From positions 10,714,200 to 10,778,199 of the forward strand of contig CM034315.1 in the NCBI GenBank assembly GCA_019925795.1: DNA of 64,000 nt, in the 5' to 3' direction. The notes under the pieces were generated by a model. That model was not told where the DNA came from, did not search any database, and saw only the letters and a program-made list of their open reading frames with translations. The stretch comes from Dendrobium chrysotoxum. Lineage: Eukaryota; Streptophyta; Magnoliopsida; Asparagales; Orchidaceae. The position numbers and the translations under genes were made by a program. Every line of letters starts with the position of its first letter. Positions within the stretch are counted from its first letter, which is position 1. Shown in pieces: positions 1-11,946 of this stretch.

Positions 1-1866
1 ACAGATTCTAATTTCTAGTTTTTTATTGTAAATTGCGACAGGATTTTTTATTATGAATATGGGGTCATGAGTTATGTAAAAACATTATTTTCTAATTACT
101 AGTTTGATTTAATAGATGATTAGCTGGATGGAATTCATTTTGACCTACTGAAATTTCAGGGGAAGCTCTGTCCAGTTATGAGGCATAATTTTTCTATTTG
201 GTGATCTTTAATCTTTAGAGTTCTTATCCTCTAACATCTCATAACTGGTGTAATAGCATGATTGAACTTTGTCAAAGCTATTGCAATTTAGCTTCCAATT
301 GCGACATGATTTTCAATAAGGATGTATGATTTCACAGCTTCTATGCTGGATTTTCGTATTTTTAGTTTTCATCTAAAAAAATAATAGTTGTCTAAATTAA
401 AGATTATGAACTTTAAATGTGAAGAGAGCGTGATTTTTTGCTTCTCGTTCTAAAGTTGTATCATGAAACAATGGATAAAATATCCTAGACCAACATATGC
501 TTTGTCGATTAGAACTAAAATGATTATTAGAATGTTGATACACCGGGGAAAAAAAAAAGATAATAACAAATTTATCCGCTTCCAACCTTCAGCACCGTAT
601 TCAAGGTATTGGTTGTCTTCTATCAAGAGTAATGTTATTTTCTCCTGCTGCATTAGTCTATTATCGTGCTATCACCCCTGTATGTTCTTCTGTTTTCTTC
701 CTAACGATGCATATCACTTGCTTTTAAGCTTAAAATATCATCTTTTCATTTTGTTCTAAGCATTTATATCTTTTGTAAAATACCAAAGAAACGTTCAAGA
801 GATTATAATTCTACCTCATAAGTACTTCTTTTATTACTCAGTATTTTACTCTAATCAATATCAACAAATTAAGAAAACATTAAGCATTTAACTACCATCC
901 CGTGCTTTGCAAGGGCATGCTGCTAGAATACGCACTTTACACGAACAACGCTTACGTTGTCTCTAAAGCAAAACAACGCAAGTAATGATCCAAAAAAATA
1001 TAAATCAATCACGCAAGATCATAAGAGCATTATCAGTAAAAATCTTCAGTATCATCCTTATGCTCCTCAAACAAAGCTACTAAGCTTGAGGTCAAATCCT
1101 CATCCTTTATCCAATTATTTCAACTCTTAGACGACTCTATGTGGAGCTTAGTTGCCCCGCAAACAGAAGGTTGATTACTATCTGCTATATGCCAATTAAT
1201 AAATGGTTTAAGCTATAAAGGGTCAAGGAACTTTTTTCTTGCTGGAATGACGGATAATTTTCCTTTTTGAGTGTCAGATTAGATCGGCCGACTGTCCTTA
1301 AATGAGCCAATGAAGCATAAACCTACGGGGAAAATCTTTGTTGGACTTGATGGGTTAATTCATCCTAACACGTCAGCTATCAACAGGCAAAAAATACAGT
1401 TACTCTGACCACGTAAAGTATTGAGATAAGAAAAGGGCTAATCAAATTACTCCCACATGCCGAGATACAAATGATGACAAGCCGCATGGTCTAAATTAGA
1501 AAACTATATGCATGATCCTCTTTCCTTAACCTCTCAATTCTCAACAGTAATATCCTTTTTCAGCTCATATTCCTACATTATATGTGGTCTGATTAGTTTC
1601 AAATTAGTTAAAAGCATGGTCAGGGAATATTAGAAAGAAACGAGCAGAAAGCAATTGCCTAATCAACAAAGAGGCTTTCTTTACAAGGTCATGTTTGATT
1701 AGTATGGCATCACTCCATCAAAAACATTCATAAGGAAATAAACTATAAAGCATTACAATACTGAAGAGTATAAGAATGCTCAAAGGAAGTTAAAGCAGCT
1801 AAGAAAAAAAGTAAACACATTTGGTGAGTAATTAGCCAGTGGAGAGAAAGAGAAGATGATACATAC
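1..1866. other. Intronic or flanking DNA at the left edge, no exon recognised
   Basis: This stretch lies 3' of exon 4 of the minus-strand maspardin gene and starts with that exon's donor site. I looked on the minus strand for the next maspardin exons, which should encode a GWTPSFLLKR-like segment and the C-terminal third, and found none. Only short chance ORFs (60-100 codons, low complexity) are present. It is most likely intron 4, with the remaining exons beyond the window. I see no repeat termini in it. Confidence 0.5.
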
Positions 1867-4800
1867 ACAGGAGACCAAGGCATGGAAGCAGAAAACTTTT
1901 CAGTGTTCAAAAACGTATTTGAAAGAACAAGTGATTTGACTCGTCTAGGTCGATACTGAGCAAAAATTTGAGCTAAAAAACCACCTAGGGATGTGCCATA
2001 AAGATGTACCTGTCAGCATGCATCGTGCAATCAAAATCCTCAAAATCAATATAATTAAAATAAATAAGATGAGTTCCTTACATGATGAACATTAATTGTA
2101 TCTAAGAACTTCTCAAATGCATGAACCCACTCGAGATGGTTCCAAACACGTGGTAAATCAAGTGAAACAACTCGGTATCCCTGAGAAATACTTAAAGATC
2201 ATAGTCATCAGTAAATCTGAAATGACATAAGCTATTAAAGAATTACTGACCAAGGAAATTTCCTGTAAATATTGCTAAACCTAGAAAGATAAATTCTCAA
2301 TAAAAGAGGTCAAGCAAAACCATAAACTTGGAGGTGGCTGAATATAATTAATCGGTTTGTATAAACATGATAAGAACCAACTCCAGGAGCTTCTTTAACT
2401 CAGCAAATATGTATGCTCATATCAACAGGTTATTTTATTTAATTGCTGGGAATTATTTGCACTAACAACAACGCAATTAACAAACCATGAAGTGAGGTGC
2501 TTTAATAAGTTAAATTGGTCAAAATCTGAAAACGTCGAATGGATTAATATCTTCAAAGGTCACAATCATCATAAATGGATTCAAATAATAGCAAAAGCAT
2601 AATTCATCTCCAAGCTTATCAAGCTAACAACAAACTTTGTTCAAATTTAGAGATGCCTGTAAAACATAAGCACATTAGCTTGTATTGTTCAATGTAATTA
2701 TAAAAGCTCACGGTCATGTCACGTCTACGATGTACAGATACTTCTCCTCAATGAGGTATGCAGCGTCCGACATGTATCGGACATGACAGGCGTCTAACAC
2801 TCCTACTATACGTATCAGACATGCTAAAGATGTGTCTAATTACAAAAAATATTAAAAATAAATTAGACACACGTGTCTAACAAGCATTTCTTAAATATTT
2901 TATGAATTTTTTATTATAATTTTTTATATTTTAATTATTTATTTATTAAAAATTTTAAGATAAATTTCTTATTTCCTCTCAATAGCCCCAAATTAATTGT
3001 CTGCACTCAATACCCCATTCCCCTATTTTCATTTCTCTCTGGCAGATCGAAGCTAGGATTTCAAAACAACGTCTAATACCATCACAACATCAACGTTCGA
3101 CGCCACCACAAAATCGATGTTTCAAAACCATCTAAAAATCAAAGTTTGACACCATCAATTTCTATCCCCACAATCACGATCTAACGTCGTATCGACATAT
3201 CATCTTTGTCCAACATCATCTCAACATAGAGGACCACGTTGTCTCGACATCGACGCTTGATGCTCAACTCTTGACAGCATTGTCGTATCCCCTCTCGATG
3301 CTTGAAACACGGCATCGACGTCCGACTCTCAACATCCTAATATATCATTTTAAGCACAAATTCTAATTAAATGATTTAGTATTTTTTAATTATTCTTAAT
3401 ATTTTGCTTACTAAATTTCTATGAACTAGATTTAAGATATAAAAATTATAATGTTGTGTCCAACTTGTGTCCGTGTCCTATATTTTTAATAATTGATGTG
3501 CCTCGTGTCCGTGTCGTGTCACTGCCTATGTCATCGTATATGTGTTGAATTCAAACTTAAGTCAGGTATATCAACCCAGAAATCTGATTTTTGAACTTTT
3601 CTTCTCTTGCTCAGCAACAGATGGTTAGGCTGCCTATGCTTGAACCTAGCCTATGTTTCTTCACTTGGACGTGGTATCATGCCCTGTATCGAATTGTTCA
3701 TTGCATATTTCCATTGCTCAAGTTATAATGTGCAATTGCGACAAAATTCTACTATCTCTCCATCTTTCATTAATTTTCTTGGATCCTTGGTTCAAATGAA
3801 ATTGAAATTATCTTAACATAATTCTTAACTGCGGCTTGTTAATGAGAGTAATTTCCAGTTAAATTGCAACAATTTCAGTGAACTTTGAACTGAATAGAGA
3901 CAATCTCTTTTTGAAAATTAATACAATTACAAACATAAATTCATGTGTCAATTATGATTGCATTTCTAAACACTAGGGCAGCTATAAAATTACAACAACA
4001 ACAACATCAAGCCTTTGTCCCACTACGAGGAGTCGGCTACATGAATCCTTTTTCTCCATTGTGTCCTGTTAAAAGTCAAATTCTCGTTTAAATCTAATAA
4101 AAAAAGATCATTTCTAATATTTTCTAACCAACTCTTTTTAGGTCTATCTCTACCTTTCTTAACATAAGTCAAATATAATACCTCTATTTTCCTAACCGGG
4201 TTATCGGAAGGCCGCCGTTTTATGTGACCAAACCATCTAAGGTGACTCTCTCTAATCTTATCTTCCACTGGAGCTACTCCAACCTTTTCACGTATATGCT
4301 CATTTCGTATCTTATCTCTAAGGGTAAAGCCACTCATCTACCTTAGCATCCTCATCTCTGCAACACTTAACTTAGTATTATGCTTCTCTTTTAATGGTAG
4401 CTATAAAATTAGAATACTTTTAATTAAACTATATGCATCGCATCATGGCATAATGTAAAGTAACTCGTAACATTTTGGTGAGAGCTTGTACTTTCAACCT
4501 TTTAAGCTTTTCCACAAAACATCCCTCGATAGGATCTAGTATTTATTACGCATACATCTTCAACTGACATAAGCAATGACAAGACTAGATCAGGTTCAAA
4601 TTTAATGATTTCAGTCCCCCGTATAGAGAAAAACTGATACATGTTGCAAGACAGCGTTGAAGTATCATTGCAATAATAAATAAGTTTGTGAATGGAAATA
4701 AGTCATATTCAATCGTCTTGTGCATACCTTCAGGGACAATGACATGATCTGCTTATAGTAAACATCAGCAGTTCCGGCAATGCCAGGGAGGCAGATAAGA

Positions 4801-7800
4801 GGAGGCACAGATTTTGGACCGAAGTCATAGTATCTCCATTGTTTGGATCCGATCTACATTTAAGTAAATAGGTAACCTCAAAATCACATTCATCTTGAAA
4901 AATAAGTATATGAAAAATCTTTCAACCAAAAAAGGGGCACCAAAGTGCAAGAGGCTTCTGCTTACTTGGGGTACGGATGGATTATGTGCACAGCCCCTGC
5001 ATTACACAGAGGTTCTTACAGTGATTTGAACTTGTGACCTCCTAATTAGAATGGATGTAATCTAACTATCTTTTATGAATACATAATTATATTTCTTTTC
5101 TACCACAACACGAACTAAACGTTTTTGAAGAGCATACAGTTTTGTTCTTGTATTTAAGTAGACTTGACGGGAATGAATGATAATAATGAATTAGGTTTCA
5201 ACTAGAACTAAAGTTATGATGTGATACATATTCATGACAAACTGGTGGGGAAATTCCCAAGCAATTATTCAGTATATGTCTAAAATTTGCGCGCTCCCTA
5301 GTAAACGGGGTGAAGCTATCTTGCCCATAAGCTATTCAAAGTTCTGCATATATGGGTTATGCTGCATATTTAATTGTGACCATAAAACTAGAAATAGACT
5401 ACTTAACTAGTAGTTTGAGACTAATACACAATCAAACTGCAACATGCTTCCACGAAGACCTTACAATACCATTTTCATTACATGAATACCAACAATGATA
5501 TTTATTTTTAAGCAAGGCTTTTAAAACTGGACCGGACCGGCCGGTTGAACTGCGAACCGGCTAGCCGGCCGGTTACTGTTCACATTAAAACTGGTTTCGC
5601 ACAAAACTGGTAATGAACCGCTCGAATCGACGGTTGGACCGCAAAACCGCCGAACCAGTCCCGGTTTTCAATAACCGGCCGGTTCAGCTACAGTGACGTT
5701 TAGCTAATATCCTATAGCTGAGATGCGATCATGCGGAAGCGAAGCTTATACAGTTATACAATAGAGGGAAAAAAAAAAACCCCTATTCCATTCAGATGTA
5801 TCGCCTCGCGTATGTTCTTCAGCGATTCTTCTTTTCGTCTCGGCGTCTCCTTCTCATTAGCGAAGCCAACACCGCCTGCTTGTTCACGAAGCCAGAAGCC
5901 AACATCTCCTGCAGTCCTACTCGTTCACGAAGCCAGAAGCCAACACTGAGACTCGTTCTGGTTTGTTTCTAAAGGAGTTTTTTTTATTTTTTTTAAAAGC
6001 CAGAGACATGATTGCTTCTCCTAAGGCATACATTTTTTGGTATTTTTTGTTATAAATAAGACCCCTAAGGCATATGTTTTTTGATGTATTGCTGAATACA
6101 AATTTAAATTTTCTTTGAAAATTTGTGCTGGTTGAATGTGAATTCCTTAAGTTTGATATAAGCTTAAGGTTATACTTTAGAGATTGCTTCTACTTCTATC
6201 AATGTGAACTATGAATCATTTAATTGAGAAGTTTTATCATTTATTTCTTCATCATAATATACTGTTGTTAGCTTTGTGTATGAGATTGAGATCTAGTCAA
6301 GTTTGTTACATGACAATCTTTCCTTTTGCATTACGAATCCTAAATTATTGCCTGCTCTTTTTCCATTCTTTTATTTCTTATAAAATTTCAAATTTAACTG
6401 ACTTTTAATATATTTTTTAGCGTGAATTATACATGCTTCTTGTTTTTAATTAAGGGAGGCTAATGTTTGTTGAAACTAAAGTTGAAATTTTTTAATATTT
6501 CTGATAAAAGAAACAAAAACATATTTTCATCTCAGATTGTTTGAAAAGTTTCTTATGGAGAAGAAATGATAGTTATTTTGACATTATATTAATTGATTGT
6601 TTTATTTAGTTTAAAAGAATGAGCTTTTAACAAAATAGGTTCTTTGTATGAACACCAACTAATTAGAGACTTAACGATGTATTTGGGATTAATTTCCTTG
6701 TATGACACCAACTACATTCAGTTCTATTGAACTTTTATCTTATTTCCTCTACAAACAGGAAGATGCTAAACATAGGATCAAGTCTTAAGTGATATAAAAT
6801 TTCAACTCTACAAATTGCTGCTATACATCAAATTGAGGTATGCATTCCTCCCCCAATGCAATGTGATAATATAAAATTAGCTGAGTTGGTCATCCTGTGC
6901 AGGAACCGGGAGCCGTGGGATGGCCGGACCACCTTGTGGGGAAACCTGGAGCCGCAAGGTGTGTCGTTTCAGTTTTGTGACTTTAAATTGTGTTTAAGTT
7001 TAATTACTGAATATGATATTAAGTTTCATTGATAGCTACATTCAATTCTATTAATTTTTCTGCCTTGCATAGTTTGCTCATACCTACTATTTCTACCTTG
7101 CATGGTTAGCATTTTGTGAAGTTTCTTTTAATTAACTTGTGATATTATTTGTGAATTTATGGGTTTTAATTTATGTGTATGTGAAATTATTTAGTTAATC
7201 AAATTAGAATGGAAGCACCTAGTAATCAAACTTTAGCTCACAGTTATACTGTGCGTGAGAAAGTGGATATTGCTTGGAATCATTTCGCTGAAATTAGAGA
7301 AGCTTATGGGAAGAAACAGTTTATATGTTTACAAATAGTTAACTTAATTGATTTTAGGAGATCTTTGATTTATTTTTCTCTTGTGAAATTATTGAAACTA
7401 TTGAACTGAGAAAGTGAAACATAGTTAACTTCATCTCCATATCATGAATATGTTTTCTTTTTGTTATCAGTTAGTATAAAATGTTAAAATCTTTCTATGA
7501 TTGGTTTTATCTTCAAGTGAAATATATTATTATATTTTTCTTATTTATTTTATATAATGTTATATTTTTGTATGCTTCATATTATGTTTATGTCTAGTTT
7601 TTTTATATATTTATAAATAATTGTGTCATTATTATAATATTTAAATATAATAAGTATTTATTACGTTATCCGGTTCGACCTCAATCAAACCATCGAACTG
7701 CTAACCTCTCCTTCTTTCAGTTCATTCTCCGGTCCGGTTTTCAAAGCCTTGCTTTTAAGATTATACGAACACCCAAATGTGAATCAAGTCAAATCAGAAC

Positions 7801-8416
7801 CACAGGCAGTTTATGCATCAGAATTACAATTCGGATAATAAACAAAAGTTAACCGCAATTGGGACAATGAACAAATTAAACCACTTATGCTTTCAAGGGG
7901 ATCAACGAACCCGTTGGAATTTCAAAACAACCCTAACAGAAGCAATAAACCGTGGTTTTTTTTTTTTTTCCTCAATTAATTGTGTTCATAACATTATAGT
8001 TACGATTACTTACTATCACCTTGAAACAAAAACACTTTCAAAGCAAAAGAGCTTCCAAAAGACTTTATGGTACTATTTCATTACATTAACATTAACATTC
8101 AAATTCACTCGAACATTCTGCAAACAGCCCAAATAATGAATCAAGCCAGATTTGGTCAATGTATCAGAATTAAATATTAAAAACAGTAACCAGAATTGAA
8201 TCACAAAAGTGCCAATGAAAACCAAACCTACAGCAACTCACTCATAATTCCACAAATCACCCACATGAATATGCTTATTCAACTTTAGAAAAGCAAAAAA
8301 ATATGATATTAGAATAAGGAAAACGAAACACGAGTAAATCGTACGGATATCTTGTGGAGGGGAACTTGCGACTTGAAGTAGACATAATCTCCAGGCGCGG
8401 ATGCCAGACCTTTCAT
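1867..8416 (-). CDS. Maspardin (SPG21-like alpha/beta hydrolase-fold protein), 5' four exons
   Basis: Exons on the minus strand are 8416-8345, 4853-4728, 2180-2082 and 2009-1867, all with GT donors and AG acceptors and consistent phase. They encode about 147 N-terminal residues of a family usually near 270. The start MKGLASAPGDYVYFKSQVPL, then GSKQWRYYDFGP, the oxyanion-side segment LICLPGIAGTADVYYKQIMS, DLPRVWNHLEWVHAFEKFLD and the nucleophile elbow YGTSLGGFLAQ (GxSxG) match plant maspardins. In animals maspardin (SPG21/ACP33) is an endosome/trans-Golgi protein with a hydrolase fold whose enzymatic role is uncertain; the plant function is inferred from homology only. ATG 8416 is chosen because the conserved N-terminus begins there. 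Intron 1 holds a SINE-like piece and a hAT element, intron 2 an RTE LINE. The C-terminal exons, which would carry the other triad positions, are not in the window. Confidence 0.9.
2700..3545. repeat. Decayed repeat bounded by gtgtc/gacac-rich ends, in maspardin intron 2
   Basis: Both ends of this segment are rich in short gtgtc/gacac words: 2755-2860 has cggacatg and gtgtctaa motifs, and 3455-3530 has repeated gtgtccgtgtc. The two ends resemble each other in inverted orientation. In between are an AT-rich stretch and a run of caacatc/cgacgt-type words at 3060-3340. Such ends are common in dispersed plant repeats. I cannot define exact termini or a target-site duplication, so the class is unassigned. 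Confidence 0.4.
3993..4399 (-). mobile_element. 5'-truncated RTE-clade LINE (copy 1), with target-site duplication
   Basis: The minus strand encodes the C-terminal end of an RTE-clade LINE ORF2 (positions 4337-4023: MSGFTLRDKIRNEHIRE, LRWFGHIKRRPSDNPVRK, then RTQWRKRIHVAD). The element ends in a short acaaca tract on the plus strand, i.e. the TTG-type tail of plant RTE elements. A perfect 12-bp duplication, GCTATAAAATTA, flanks it at 3981-3992 and 4400-4411, which fixes both boundaries. Only about 400 bp of the 3' end was copied. The reading frame is nearly intact, suggesting a moderately young insertion. It lies in maspardin intron 2, antisense to the plus strand and co-directional with the gene. 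Confidence 0.92.
4925..5085 (-). mobile_element. SINE-like remnant (Au-SINE type), in maspardin intron 1
   Basis: On the minus strand the segment reads gaggtcacaagttcaaatca, a degenerate tRNA B-box (GGTTCRANTCC type), followed by an accctctg/atgcagggg stretch, caagtaag and agcctcttgcac. This order resembles the tRNA-derived head and body of plant Au SINEs, in which a gaggtcacgggttcga box is followed by words like gcctcttgca and atgcaggg. Both ends are decayed and no target-site duplication was seen. The class is inferred from motif order only. Confidence 0.45.
5513..7751 (+). mobile_element. hAT-type DNA transposon, internally deleted, in maspardin intron 1
   Basis: The element starts caaggcttttaaaactgg at 5513 and ends ccggttttcaaagccttg at 7751, giving imperfect terminal inverted repeats with nearby ccggaccgg/ccggtccgg words. 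It is flanked by 8-bp duplications with one mismatch, tttttaag (5505-5512) and cttttaag (7752-7759). An 8-bp duplication is the hAT signature. Inside, 7209-7330 encodes a BED-zinc-finger-like N-terminus, but no full transposase remains, so it is a non-autonomous deletion derivative. A related right end lies at 13775-13935. Confidence 0.85.
7209..7409 (+). pseudogene. hAT transposase N-terminal fragment (BED finger-like)
   Basis: This 66-codon ORF begins MEAPSNQTLAHSYTVREKVD and continues with IAWNHFAEIREAYGKKQFIC. The W..HF spacing followed by GKK..C matches the start of the BED zinc finger found at the N-terminus of hAT transposases. The second Cys and the His pair of the finger do not follow in frame, and no RNase-H-like domain or hAT dimerisation domain is visible downstream. 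I read it as the only coding relic of the surrounding element. Confidence 0.6.
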
Positions 8417-9498
8417 GCCTTCTCCCTTTCGTATTCTTTCTTCCCGTCCTTCCACCTTCCTCTACGGACCAAAAAGGAATGGCAGCGAGTAGAAGCGAAG
8501 GGAAGAGCAAAGCTGGCGTGCCTTCCCTACGCTAGAAGAAGGCGCCGGAGCCAGAGGGGAGACCTATAGCCGGAGAAGGAAGGATCCGCCGCTCCCAGAT
8601 GGAAGATGGATGATTGGATGGATATTATTTCGGGTGGATTATTAAAACCTAAATAATAAAAAATAGAAATATAAGCATGAGGAGGTGGAGTGCATTAACT
8701 TCATGGTAAGATAATTTTGTTAAAAGAATTAATATTTTACAAAATAAATAAATAAAACTTATAATTTCTCAAATAAATATTTATAAAATCTTAATTCAAA
8801 TTCAAATATAAATAATTTAAATTTTAATTTACTAGTCAATATCAAATAGAAATATTATGTAAAAAAACATAAATATTAATATTAATATTAAATATAAAAA
8901 ATTAATAATAATTAAATTAAATTGGTTTTAGTCCTGATGTTAATTATTTCTTTTGATCTCACAATTAATAATAATTAAATTATGTTTATTAGCATTATGA
9001 TAAGTATTCTCCTTAATGAATCCATTAACCTTTTCCTAATCACCCTCAACACCATATCAGATAGTCATTTGTACAATTTTTAGTAATAAATTATTAAATT
9101 GTTTGAATTATATTATATATTATTTTTTATGAATAATCTATATTATATATTAATCATTACTCTTATCTCTTAGATTAGTATAAATGCCTATTAATCAATC
9201 TATATATTTTATAATTAATGCTCCATCAAATCAAAAGCCTAATTCATACAATATAAGTGTAATATTTAATTTACTATGTACTAAAATTTATCCTTTCAAA
9301 TGGGTGGAGTATAGATCCTCTTAGATTTCTCTTAATTGAGTTAGTAAATTCTAAATTAATTATGACAAAGCAATTTGTAGCAAAGACTTCACACTAATAT
9401 GATAATTATACTTTATATGTTGGGGGAAGTAAAATCATGTAGCGAAACAAACAAGAACTAGAGATTGCAATAGAAAGAAAGAATATCAAGATTTAGAT
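8417..9498. promoter_or_regulatory. 5'UTR and upstream region of the maspardin gene
   Basis: Directly 5' of the maspardin start (minus strand) about 200 bp, 8417-8620, are GC-richer and purine/pyrimidine-patterned, as expected for a 5' leader. Further upstream the DNA becomes very AT-rich (8640-9400). I cannot place a TATA box or transcription start with confidence. At 9419-9498 a gttgggggaagtaaaa segment resembles the start of the repeat at 52053. No other gene is visible. Confidence 0.4.
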
Positions 9499-9618
9499 TT
9501 CGTTTGGGATGGCTTTCTTACTGCTTCTTTAAGCAGCTTCCAAGTGCAAAAATTAAAATTAAAATTTTTGTACTAAACAGCTGCTTTAAGAAGCAGTAAT
9601 AAAGCTGTCCCAAACGAA
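9499..9618. mobile_element. Short palindromic MITE (copy A), 120 bp
   Basis: The ends are ttcgtttggga and tcccaaacgaa, and the inverted similarity extends inward through the tactgcttctttaagcagct-type stems, so nearly the whole 120 bp can fold into one hairpin. Copies B (14614-14740) and C (15073-15184) share the same arrangement. It has no coding capacity. The superfamily is not certain because a clean target-site duplication is not visible. Confidence 0.75.
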
Positions 9619-9959
9619 GCCTTAATGTAGGTGCAAAAAGACGTTGAATCCTAGTTGTGAACATGTGCCGAGTCACATTTTCAATCCGCAAGGATTTTAT
9701 GCATGAAGTTTTGTGCAATGTCATTGGTATGAATGTGTGCTAAGTCATTTTGGGCCTCCACCCGTCGCACTTTAATGTGGGAATCATATATGATTGTCGA
9801 GCCAATGTGCATTCATTTGAATAGAAGGGAAAACAAATCAGACTTATGCCCATAAATGCTGGCACTTGGCTTGTCACAGCTCATGTTAAGCCTCTGCATT
9901 TTTCTCTTACATCAAGTTCTGCTCTAATGGTAACTTGTAAAGAAAAATCACTCTCTTCT

Positions 9960-11800
9960 TGCTTTAGTTATTGTAAAAGCTGATGTGGGAACTCCAAGCT
10001 TGCCTGAACATGCTCACACTTTGTTGGAGAAATACATGAATATGTGGTCGACTAATCTCCCTCCAAGATTGCCCCATCTTCGCACAATACATTACCAATT
10101 GTAATAGCCCTAATTTGAATTTCCAAAATTTTCAGAAATTTCTTGTGGGATCGTTGCGACGGTGGGAAGTGCAGCGTTGTAGCGCCGAGCTCTTTGAAAT
10201 TTTGGAATTTATTCGACTGCACTGTTGGTGGTGCAATGTTGTATTATATGCAGTGCTATAACGCTGAGTCATATGAGCTTTATGACGCCAGGCGCTGAAA
10301 TGAGTATATAAAATATTTTAATCTAAATATCACTATCATTTCTCCACCCTCCCCATTTTGGTTTGGCTTGGCCAAGAAGGGAAGAAAGGGAAAGAGAGGA
10401 TGAAGAGAAAAAGAGAAGAGAGAGAAAATTGTTCGGGGTTTTTTCATCTGATGGTCTTCTGCATCTAATAAATAACCCAAATCATACCCTTATTTTCATT
10501 GATTTTTTGCTTTATGATTTTAATCCTTCTAAAACTGATAAAAACTATATTTTCTCTTGGTTTATCAAGCTTCTACCGCGTAACTTTTTGTATATGATAG
10601 ATATGATTCTTATGAGTATTTTGACTATAATATTGTTGAATTTCGCTTGGTAAATTAATATATATGATTTTCTAAAGCTTATGAAAATATATAAATGAAC
10701 AAGAATTTATAACATTTCATGGATTATTGTATTTCATTAAATGAACTAGCTGAATGTCCTACCTCGCTATTCAAAATTAATTCCATATTTACATGCATTT
10801 GTATAAGAGCATGTGAAATGATTTACAAATAAACTTGATATAGAACTGCCTGAATTAGTATTGAAATTGATATAACATAATATAGCATATGGCATAGACC
10901 ACTGATAAATACAAATATAACATATTGATATTAATACAACATACTAGTATGATATATCAACACATAGCATAATGATCGATAATAGAATCATCAGCACGAG
11001 GTATATTTTACTGACAACACTTATTATTGATTGATAGACTTTTTACTGATTCTCTCGTATGTTGATGGATTTCTTTTATTTACTGAGGCACTTTGACTTA
11101 ACTGATCATATTGGTTTACTGGTGGGTAATATTGACTGCATAGATTGATTGATGTTCATGCATAGATTTATTATTGTTCATGCTGATAGTATAAAAATTG
11201 ATATTGTTTTACACTGGGCATATATATTGATTATTTTGTCTTGTGTTGAATACAATGATAAGATTTAATTGTTTGCTGGGCTTTGGAAGCTCATTATATG
11301 ATTTTGATTTCAAATCTGAGAAAGGGTTAGGATCGGGCAAAATGAGACCAATAGGTATTTACAGATTTTAATTTTGATATGTATTTCCTTTTATTCTTCT
11401 ATAGCCGGGGCTGAAAGATAAATCAATGTATTGGATGATCTCTTGATTTTTATAAATCAGATTTTGATGAATATGTATATAGTAATAGCTTTTGCCGTGC
11501 TGATTTTATATTGAATGACTTTATAGAAACTCTGGTAATTTAATTAAAGATAAAATAAACAATTCTTCCGATTTAGATCTTGGGGTGTGACACCAATTCT
11601 GTTCTCCCTCAGTGCATTCTTACCAAATATGCCACAATATAAAATGAGTCTAATTGAATATAATCTCTTGCAAGAAATGGTGGATGACTTGCTGAATTTG
11701 CTTATAGCTCCAAGCTTGATCGTTCCCCAAGTAGCAATCCATTTTAACATAGCTTGCACAAAGCCCTCAAATCATCCATACAATGTATCCAGCTATTCTA
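9960..11800 (+). pseudogene. Ty3/gypsy pol relic (segment before and at start of reverse transcriptase), split by a solo LTR
   Basis: Before the LTR, 9962-10099 reads PSLPEHAHTLLEKYMNMWST followed by NLPPRLPHLRTIHYQ. This matches the gypsy segment of type LLEEF.D.FPEDLPPGLPP.R.I.H. After the LTR, 11600-11790 reads SAFLPNMPQYKMSLIEYNLL and QEMVDDLLNLLIAPSLIVPQ, matching the NLP.YRMSP.E...LQ..V..LL...LI.PS stretch at the start of gypsy reverse transcriptase. The two halves differ in frame and later parts are lost, so it is a dead copy. The interruption is exactly the solo LTR at 10100-11592. Confidence 0.8.
10100..11592 (+). mobile_element. Solo LTR, gypsy (Tekay/Del-like), 1,493 bp, TSD CCAAT
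   Basis: The segment begins TGTAATAGCCC and ends ggggtgtgaca, i.e. TG...CA with the TGTAA(C/T)A.CCC / GGGTGTGACA ends typical of Del/Tekay LTRs. The 5-bp target duplication CCAAT is perfect at 10095-10099 and 11593-11597. No internal domain remains, so it is a solo LTR left by recombination. A GC-richer block at 10140-10290 holds gcagcgttgtagcgccgag-like motifs. It is nested in the older gypsy pol relic. Confidence 0.92.
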
Positions 11801-11946
11801 CTGAACGTTAACAACAAATCAATATCATCCATGCTCACTAATGTCCAAATCATAGTTAGCAACATTAAACAAAGGCAACAATAATTAAATAACCAGTACA
11901 AACAAACTGTGGACTAATATCAGTGACACAAGGTGCTCTAAATTGG

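Noticed and set aside
10095..11597. CCAAT words read as promoter CCAAT boxes
   Set aside because: They are the 5-bp target-site duplications of the solo LTR, at exactly its two edges.
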